A stretch of 11,535 nucleotides of DNA from JAJRVH01 sp964505995 (GTDB taxonomy: Bacteria > Pseudomonadota > Zetaproteobacteria > Mariprofundales > Mariprofundaceae). The stretch is from the NCBI GenBank assembly GCA_964505995.1, contig CAZDLB010000057.1, positions 1 through 11,535 on the forward strand, written 5' to 3'. The notes under the pieces were generated by a model. That model saw only the letters and a list, made by a program, of their open reading frames with translations. It was not told where the DNA came from and did not search any database. Made by a program: the position numbers and the translations under genes. Every line of letters starts with the position of its first letter. Within the stretch, counting starts at the first letter, position 1. Positions 7,602 to 11,535 of the stretch are shown piece by piece.

Positions 7602-8618
7602 ATGCGCGCGATCCTTCTTGCCCTGCTGGTTCCAGTGCTGCTCAGCGGCTGCGCGCTTGGCAGCAGCGATATCGAGCTGGCGCCCGGATGGAAAGCGACA
7701 TCGCTCGCCGTCTGGCGCGGCGCGCACCCGGACATGCTGGCCGCCTCGGCCGACGGTCGCTGGCTCTATCTGACCGGTGAAACGCAGGCCAGTGTCACCG
7801 CGCCCAGCCTGATGGCCATCCATCTCCCCAGCGGCCGGCACCAGATTCTGCTCTACGGACTGCACCGGGCCGACGGGCTGAAGCTGGCGCCCGACGGCAG
7901 TCTGTGGATCGGCGAGGAGTTCGACGAAGGACGGATCTGGCGCATCGCCGAACCGGACCGCTTCCCGACCGAGCAGATCGTCGTGCGCAGCCGGCTCGAT
8001 GCCAGTACCGCCGCCATAGCCCCACTGCCCTGGGCCGGGCGTTTCTCGCACGAGGGCATCGCGTTCTCGCGTGACGGACGCTTTGCCTATCTGGCCGACG
8101 AGCACCCTCATGGCGGGCTCTATCGGCTGGATTTGAAGCAGCGCCGGCTGACGGTGCTGCACGAGAAGCGGGGCTGGCTGCCGATCCGCGAGCCCGATGA
8201 CGCCCGCGCCGAGGCCACGACACTGAAGGCGCGGCGCTTCAACCGGCTGGAGGATCTGGAAACCCTGGCCGACGGCCGCGTCCTGATGGCCGAAACCGGC
8301 AGCGGCCGGGTGCTGGCGCTACGCGATGGAAAAAGGCCTGAAATCAGCACCTACCTCAAGGATGCGAAGCTTGCCCATCCGGACAATCTGGCATGGGACG
8401 ATCAGCGCCGCTGGCTTTGGATCACCGACGATGATCAGCCATCGAAACTGCTGGCCTGGACCGGCTCGCGGCTGCTCGAAATCGCCGTTCACCGCAAGGC
8501 CGAGATCACCGGCGTGCTCAGCCTCAATGGCCGGGTGTTCATCAACCTGCAGGCCCGGCAGCCGGGCGCCGAGCTGACACTGGAGCTTGCGGAAACCGAG
8601 CCCGTCGCCACCGAATAG
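7602..8618 (+). CDS. Outer-membrane-type lipoprotein with a beta-propeller (PhoX/DUF839- or SMP-30-like) domain
   Basis: The product is 338 aa. It opens with a lipoprotein signal peptide: short hydrophobic stretch and lipobox LLSGC with Cys17. The residue after the cysteine is Ala rather than Asp, which favours outer-membrane sorting. The remainder is a chain of propeller-like blades: ADGRWLYLTGE, APDGSLWIGEEFDEG, FSHEGIAFSRDGRFAYLADE (around 147-166), EDLETLADGRVLMAET (about 217-232) and HPDNLAWDDQRRWLWITDD (about 259-277). The HEG, ED...DG.V...ET and PDNL elements resemble the acidic, metal-coordinating blade motifs of PhoX/DUF839 phosphatases and SMP-30-type lactonases. I cannot confirm a full catalytic set, so no reaction is claimed. 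No Shine-Dalgarno precedes the ATG. The next gene begins 2 bp after the stop, so the two are very likely one operon. Confidence 0.75.
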   Translation: MRAILLALLVPVLLSGCALGSSDIELAPGWKATSLAVWRGAHPDMLAASADGRWLYLTGETQASVTAPSLMAIHLPSGRHQILLYGLHRADGLKLAPDGSLWIGEEFDEGRIWRIAEPDRFPTEQIVVRSRLDASTAAIAPLPWAGRFSHEGIAFSRDGRFAYLADEHPHGGLYRLDLKQRRLTVLHEKRGWLPIREPDDARAEATTLKARRFNRLEDLETLADGRVLMAETGSGRVLALRDGKRPEISTYLKDAKLAHPDNLAWDDQRRWLWITDDDQPSKLLAWTGSRLLEIAVHRKAEITGVLSLNGRVFINLQARQPGAELTLELAETEPVATE

Positions 8619-8620
8619 CC

Positions 8621-9223
8621 ATGGAGGCCTGGCTGAACATCGTGCTGCGTCAGGCCATCCTCTACAGCCTGCCGGTCATCGTGTCGCTTGGGCTGATCGC
8701 ATGGCTGGAATCGCGTCTGTTTCGCCGCGAACTGCCGCATCCGTTCTACAGCCTCGGCTCCCGGCTGACCTGGTGGCCGCTGCTGGCCTCGCTGGCCCTG
8801 CACCGCGGCATCATCATCGCCCCGCCAAGACCGGTCGCCTTCGGCCTGCGCGCTGCCGCACTGCGGCTGGCGATGCATCTGTTGCTTACGCTCATCGGCC
8901 TTGGGCTCTTTGCCCTGAGTCTCGGGCATCGCTCGCCCAGCGGCCTGCCGCCACTGCATCACTGGTGGGCCAAGGTGCTGATGTTCTACAACCTGTGCAT
9001 GGCCGCGATGCATCTGCTGCCGCTGCCGCACCAGCTGGCCGGCGAGTGGCTCACCCATCGGCCATGGTGCGCGCGCATCGCGCCGCTGCTGAACGAACGC
9101 AACACCGTCATTCTGCTGACCCTGCTGGCGGCCTCGCCGCTGCTCGATGCCGTTCTGGGCGGCGCGGTCGTCTTCCCGGTCTATGAAAGCATCAGCGCGC
9201 TGGCCCATCATCTGAGCGACTGA
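8621..9223 (+). CDS. Multi-pass membrane protein, possible catalytically dead site-2 protease (M50)-like
   Basis: This 200-aa protein has about five hydrophobic segments (roughly 13-29, 52-67, 80-101, 118-135 and 161-184) and no signal peptide. By eye it follows the plan of small bacterial M50 intramembrane metalloproteases: a first helix where HExxH would sit, then a loop with a Pro-rich turn (PPRPV, 68-72), a helix, and YNLCMAAMHLLPLPHQLAGEWL (123-144), which lines up with the M50 element N...NLLPxPPLDGG. The metal ligands are absent: the first-helix region reads LGLIAWLE (23-30) and the expected Asp of LDG is not there. Assignment is therefore tentative; an unrelated membrane family is the alternative. 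There is no Shine-Dalgarno before the ATG, which lies 2 bp after the lipoprotein stop, so translation is probably coupled. This suggests the two products act together at the envelope. Confidence 0.7.
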   Translation: MEAWLNIVLRQAILYSLPVIVSLGLIAWLESRLFRRELPHPFYSLGSRLTWWPLLASLALHRGIIIAPPRPVAFGLRAAALRLAMHLLLTLIGLGLFALSLGHRSPSGLPPLHHWWAKVLMFYNLCMAAMHLLPLPHQLAGEWLTHRPWCARIAPLLNERNTVILLTLLAASPLLDAVLGGAVVFPVYESISALAHHLSD

Positions 9224-9249
9224 AGCGCCGTACGCGTTTTCCCTCTGAT

Positions 9250-9265
9250 TGGCAGACTTCTTGCT
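9250..9265 (+). promoter_or_regulatory. Candidate sigma-54 (RpoN) promoter of the HDOD gene
   Basis: TGGCA (9250-9254) and TTGCT (9261-9265) reproduce the -24 and -12 elements, with the invariant GG (9251-9252) and GC (9263-9264) separated by exactly ten bases. Transcription would begin near 9276, about four bases before the ATG at 9280. Activator sites, usually 80-150 bp upstream, would lie inside the preceding gene and I cannot identify one. Confidence 0.5.
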
Positions 9266-9279
9266 GCGGCACTTGCATC

Positions 9280-10086
9280 ATGAAAAGCAACGATTCCCCA
9301 TTCGACCGTGAAAGCAGCATCGAGCTGCTGGAATTCGCACGCGATGTCCCCTCGCTGCCGGACCGTTTCGTGAAGATCCAGGAGGTCATCAACAACCCGG
9401 CCTCCGATGCGGACGATCTGGCCGCGATCATCCGCACCGACCAGGCCACGTCGGCCATGGTGCTGAAGTTCGCCAATTCGCCGGCCTATAATCCGACCAA
9501 TACCCCGATCGCCGACCTGCAACAGGCGATCGCCAGGCTCGGCAGCCGCGAAACGGCGAACATCGCCTCGGCGATGTCGCTGATGTACGGCATGATTCTG
9601 CCGACCGGCATGAGCAATATCCGCATCTTCTGGGGCCATGCCTTCGCGGTGGCCATCGTCGCGGAATCCATTGCCCGCATGACGGACCCCGGCGAATCCC
9701 GCTTTGCCCATCAGACCGCCTACATGACGGGGCTGCTGCACGACATCGGCCGCGCCATCCTCGGCATGCGCGTGGATCTTTCCTATTTCGAGCGCGAAAC
9801 CGGCCAGCTGCATGGCGATCGGCTGGTCGCCGCCGAGACGGCCTACTATGGCCTGGATCATGCCGAGGCCGGCGAGCGTCTGCTCCGGCTGTGGCGCTTT
9901 CCGGTCGAGCTATGCACGGCCATCGGCGAGCATCATGCCGAACAGCCCAATTCGCTGCTGGGCCGGATCTGTCGCACCGCCGATCTCTATGTGCATGCGC
10001 ATGTGCCCGAGCGCACGCCATTCGATGCGATTCCGGCCGTTCTGAAGGAGAAGCTTGCCGACGAACCGCCGGAGTTTGCCGCCTAG
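9280..10086 (+). CDS. HDOD-domain signalling protein
   Basis: The product is 268 aa, almost entirely one HDOD domain (about residues 20-220), cytoplasmic, with no receiver or output domain attached. The domain opens with LPSLPDRF-like sequence (VPSLPDRFVKIQEVINNP) and IIRTDQATSAMVLKFANSPAYN, the characteristic start of the family. The metal-site positions of the HD superfamily are present: His120 (WGHA), His154-Asp155 (LLHDIG), His194 (GLDHAEAG), His218-His219 (GEHH) and Asp235. HDOD proteins are linked to chemotaxis, motility, biofilm and second-messenger control, mostly as non-catalytic scaffolds, so retained ligands do not prove activity. The ATG at 9280 is the only plausible start because the domain begins soon after, yet no Shine-Dalgarno precedes it. 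A sigma-54-like promoter sits just upstream. Its TAG stop overlaps the stop of the convergent cobT homologue in the shared CTAG. Confidence 0.92.
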   Translation: MKSNDSPFDRESSIELLEFARDVPSLPDRFVKIQEVINNPASDADDLAAIIRTDQATSAMVLKFANSPAYNPTNTPIADLQQAIARLGSRETANIASAMSLMYGMILPTGMSNIRIFWGHAFAVAIVAESIARMTDPGESRFAHQTAYMTGLLHDIGRAILGMRVDLSYFERETGQLHGDRLVAAETAYYGLDHAEAGERLLRLWRFPVELCTAIGEHHAEQPNSLLGRICRTADLYVHAHVPERTPFDAIPAVLKEKLADEPPEFAA

Positions 10087-11066
10087 TTCTTCGCCGACGG
10101 CAGGTGCCGGTGCAGCCGCACCGCGGCCTGCAGGATCGGCAACAGCAGCAACGCGCCGAGCCCCGCCACGCCCTCCATCCGCAGTTCGGCCAGCGGCTCA
10201 AGCCCCAGCTCCTCCAGGGCCGCGCGATGGCCCGGATACAGTGAAACATGGCTGGCCAGCATCCAGCCGGCAGTTCGCACATCCCAGGCCGCAGCCGCCA
10301 TCGCCGCGGCGGCCGACACGAAGCCATCGAGAACCACCGGCACGCCATGCCCGGCCGCGGCACGGTAGAAGCCGGCCATCGCCGCGATCTCGAGGCCGCC
10401 GAGCTCGCGCAGCACATCGTGGGACGGCGTATCGCTGGCCCGCAGCAGCGCCTCCTCCACCGCAACCAGCGTCTTCTGTCCATCCAGTCCGGATCGGGAT
10501 TCCAGTGGCCCAAACACATCCTCCGGCTTCAGGCCGCTGAGATGGCAGATCACGGCCGCAGCCGGGATGAAGCTGCCGCGACCGAGATTGCCTGCAATGA
10601 GAAGATTGGCGCCGTCGGCGACCATGCGATTGGCCATCTCCTCGCCGATGCCGACCGCCTCCCAGTAATGCTCCTGGCTCATCGCCGCTTCCGTGGCGAT
10701 GTTCGCCGTGCCGGGCGCGATGCGCATCCGCTCGATATCCAGGCCATCGTCGATCTCGCCCGCCACGCCGACATCCACCAGCGTCACTGCCGGCATGCAT
10801 TCCAGCACCTTCGCCGGCGCCTGTTCCGATGCCAGTTGCGCCAACAGGTCAGCCGTGGACAGGCCATCCTCCAGATCGTCGGCAATGCCGTGATCGGCGG
10901 CAAAGACCACGCAGGCCGGCCGCAAATCCTCGGGTGGGTTCTTGCCCTGCCGCGCGGCAAACCAGCAGGCCAGCTCGCCCAGCCTTCCCAGGGACGGAAA
11001 GAGCAGATGGCGCTGGTGCTCCAGCGCCTGCTGATAGGCCTGCTGTTCGATGGAAGGGATCTTCAT
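10083..11066 (-). CDS. cobT: CobT-like nicotinate-nucleotide:benzimidazole phosphoribosyltransferase homologue, divergent
   Basis: CobT activates the lower-ligand base of cobalamin by transferring phosphoribose from nicotinate mononucleotide to 5,6-dimethylbenzimidazole. This 327-aa protein (family usually about 350) keeps the fold markers: SLGRLGELA (25-33), FAADHGIA (55-62), VTLVDVGVA (94-102), the highly conserved LGGLEIAAMAGFYRAAA (222-238), VPVVLDGFVSAAAA (242-255) and ASHVSLYPGHRAALEELGLEP (271-291). The active-site motifs depart from the family. GEMGIGNTT is replaced by GNLGRGSFI (159-167); GEGTGA, which holds the catalytic Glu, is replaced by MEGVAGLGA (297-305); the base-binding SxYP region reads DGLSTADL. 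It may use another base, be a paralogue with a new role, or be weakly active. GGAG six bases before the ATG (11073-11076) supports the start. It is downstream of a SUMT gene on the same strand and has its own -10 box and a leader ORF. Confidence 0.8.
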   Translation of the reverse strand: MKIPSIEQQAYQQALEHQRHLLFPSLGRLGELACWFAARQGKNPPEDLRPACVVFAADHGIADDLEDGLSTADLLAQLASEQAPAKVLECMPAVTLVDVGVAGEIDDGLDIERMRIAPGTANIATEAAMSQEHYWEAVGIGEEMANRMVADGANLLIAGNLGRGSFIPAAAVICHLSGLKPEDVFGPLESRSGLDGQKTLVAVEEALLRASDTPSHDVLRELGGLEIAAMAGFYRAAAGHGVPVVLDGFVSAAAAMAAAAWDVRTAGWMLASHVSLYPGHRAALEELGLEPLAELRMEGVAGLGALLLLPILQAAVRLHRHLPSAKN

Positions 11067-11110
11067 GTCTGACTCCGATGCGTTTTCCGCCGCGGGGGCC
11101 GCCGGCTCAT
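11063..11110 (-). CDS. Candidate 15-codon leader peptide of the cobT homologue
   Basis: An ATG at 11110 opens a 15-residue frame, MSRRPPRRKTHRSQT, whose TGA overlaps the cobT-homologue ATG as ATGA, the classic arrangement for translational coupling. The ATG lies six bases after a perfect TATAAT (11117-11122), so the transcript would begin at this codon without a leader. The peptide has five Arg, one Lys and two adjacent Pro, a composition able to slow ribosomes. It is not in frame with cobT. So short an ORF could arise by chance; the support is its position at both ends, not similarity to anything known. Confidence 0.4.
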   Translation of the reverse strand: MSRRPPRRKTHRSQT

Positions 11111-11116
11111 GTGCGG

Positions 11117-11122
11117 ATTATA
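11117..11122 (-). promoter_or_regulatory. Perfect -10 box upstream of the cobT homologue
   Basis: TATAAT reads on the minus strand. No -35 hexamer resembling TTGACA is found at 15-19 nt. Transcription would start near 11110 and give a 44-nt leader to cobT containing a GC-rich stretch (11087-11107) and the Shine-Dalgarno GGAG. It lies in the 113-bp gap after the SUMT gene, so cobT can probably be transcribed apart from it. The gap is too short for, and shows no sign of, a cobalamin riboswitch. Confidence 0.5.
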
Positions 11123-11179
11123 GACCATCTTTTGCATCGGCGGGATCGGTCGAGGGCCATGCGGGCATAGCCGGGGTTC

Positions 11180-11535
11180 CTATCCGGTTTCCCGCCACGG
11201 GCGACGCAGCTCGACGACATCGCCGATGATGACTATGGCGGGTGATTGCCCGCTCAGCCGCCCGCTGGCGGCATCCGCAAGGCGGCCGAAGGCATGTTCC
11301 TCATCCGGGCCGCTGACATCGTGCAGGATGGCCACCGGCGTCTCCGCCGCCATGCCGGCCGCCAGCAGTCTGGCGGCAATGGCCGGAAGGTTTTTCGTGC
11401 CCATGTAGATCACGAGCACCGGAAACGCGGCCACCAGCGCCGGCCAGTCGATGCGGGACTCCTCTCCGGCCTCATGGCCGGTCAGAAAGGCGATTGTCGC
11501 ATTCACCGTGCGATCGGTGACCGGGATGCCGGCCA
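11180..11535 (-). CDS. cobA: Uroporphyrinogen-III C-methyltransferase, C-terminal part (5' end cut by window edge)
   Basis: SUMT transfers two methyl groups from S-adenosylmethionine to uroporphyrinogen III, making precorrin-2, the branch point to siroheme and cobalamin. Only the last ~118 residues are in the window and the frame is open to the edge. They show AGIPVTDRTVNATIAFLTGHE, matching the GIPLTHR...F.TGHE segment of the tetrapyrrole methylase fold, then DWPALVAAFPVLVIYMGTKNLP (the YMG element), an AETPVAILHDVSGPDEEH stretch, and the closing SPAIVIIGDVVELRR. A GTG inside this stretch (11504-11506) could open a shorter ORF but would cut through the domain, so the real start is outside. 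The adjacent cobT homologue favours a corrinoid role, but siroheme synthesis is equally possible. The gene symbol is by family only; whether a CysG-type fusion lies upstream cannot be seen. Confidence 0.88.
   Translation of the reverse strand, partial: AGIPVTDRTVNATIAFLTGHEAGEESRIDWPALVAAFPVLVIYMGTKNLPAIAARLLAAGMAAETPVAILHDVSGPDEEHAFGRLADAASGRLSGQSPAIVIIGDVVELRRPWRETG

Noticed and set aside
6562..7773. A 403-codon plus-strand ORF opposite the MFS gene and running into the lipoprotein gene.
   Set aside because: It is an antisense shadow; the minus strand encodes a complete twelve-helix transporter with the YGRLRVWGSVGF motif.
8489..9861. Minus-strand ORFs of 217-240 codons opposite the membrane-protein and HDOD genes.
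   Set aside because: Compositionally biased (Gln/Arg/Gly) with no recognisable motif, while the plus strand has well-formed membrane and HDOD proteins.
9280..10086. Retained HD-type metal ligands in the HDOD protein as evidence of an active phosphohydrolase.
   Set aside because: Many ordinary HDOD proteins keep WxHS/LLHDIG/HH elements, so this alone is not unusual and does not show catalysis.
11152..11175. An intrinsic terminator after the SUMT gene (imperfect repeat GGCTATGC/GCATGGCC on the minus strand).
   Set aside because: The stem is short with a G-T wobble and is not followed by a run of T.
11067..11179. A cobalamin riboswitch before the cobT homologue.
   Set aside because: The gap is 113 bp, of which only 44 would be in the transcript. 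A B12 riboswitch needs roughly 200 nt with a B12-box, and none is seen.

Overview
The window is GC-rich (roughly two thirds G+C by eye), gene-dense chromosomal DNA with no tRNA or rRNA gene, insertion sequence, CRISPR array or prophage visible. The gene content (very large NAD-dependent glutamate dehydrogenase, RadC, HDOD regulator, SUMT beside a CobT homologue) and the protein sequences fit a gammaproteobacterium, perhaps near the Xanthomonadales/Chromatiales. That placement is inference.

Layout. Positions 1-959 (-): 3'-truncated DHH-family phosphoesterase. 1029-1712 (-): RadC. 1800-6395 (+): large NAD-glutamate dehydrogenase, divergent from radC across an 87-bp gap. 6379-7521 (-): MFS transporter of the LacY/HcaT type, converging on the dehydrogenase and overlapping it by 17 bp. 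7602-8618 (+): beta-propeller lipoprotein, followed 2 bp later by a five-helix membrane protein (8621-9223, +) that looks like a site-2 protease stripped of its catalytic residues. 9280-10086 (+): HDOD-domain protein behind a candidate sigma-54 promoter. 10083-11066 (-): divergent CobT homologue, preceded by a 15-codon leader ORF. 11180-11535 (-): C-terminal part of a uroporphyrinogen-III C-methyltransferase, cut by the window edge. No stretch over 300 bases lacks a gene.

The genes are mostly housekeeping or metabolic: glutamate catabolism, tetrapyrrole/corrinoid chemistry, uptake, envelope and signalling. The most unusual material is regulatory. Several genes have no Shine-Dalgarno sequence, and a promoter-like -10 hexamer sits exactly 6 nt before their ATG. 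This would start the transcript at or next to the start codon (leaderless mRNA). The pattern is clearest for the glutamate dehydrogenase (-35 TCGACA, 18 nt, -10 TACAAT, 6 nt, ATG). The same spacing with a perfect TATAAT precedes a 15-codon Arg/Pro-rich ORF whose stop overlaps the cobT start as ATGA. The DHH gene differs: its candidate promoter leaves about an 18-nt leader with a strong Shine-Dalgarno.

Among the proteins, the CobT homologue stands out because the family's most conserved active-site motifs are replaced. The putative pseudo-protease beside a lipoprotein also deserves a second look. Both convergent gene pairs overlap at their stop codons, leaving no room for intrinsic terminators.
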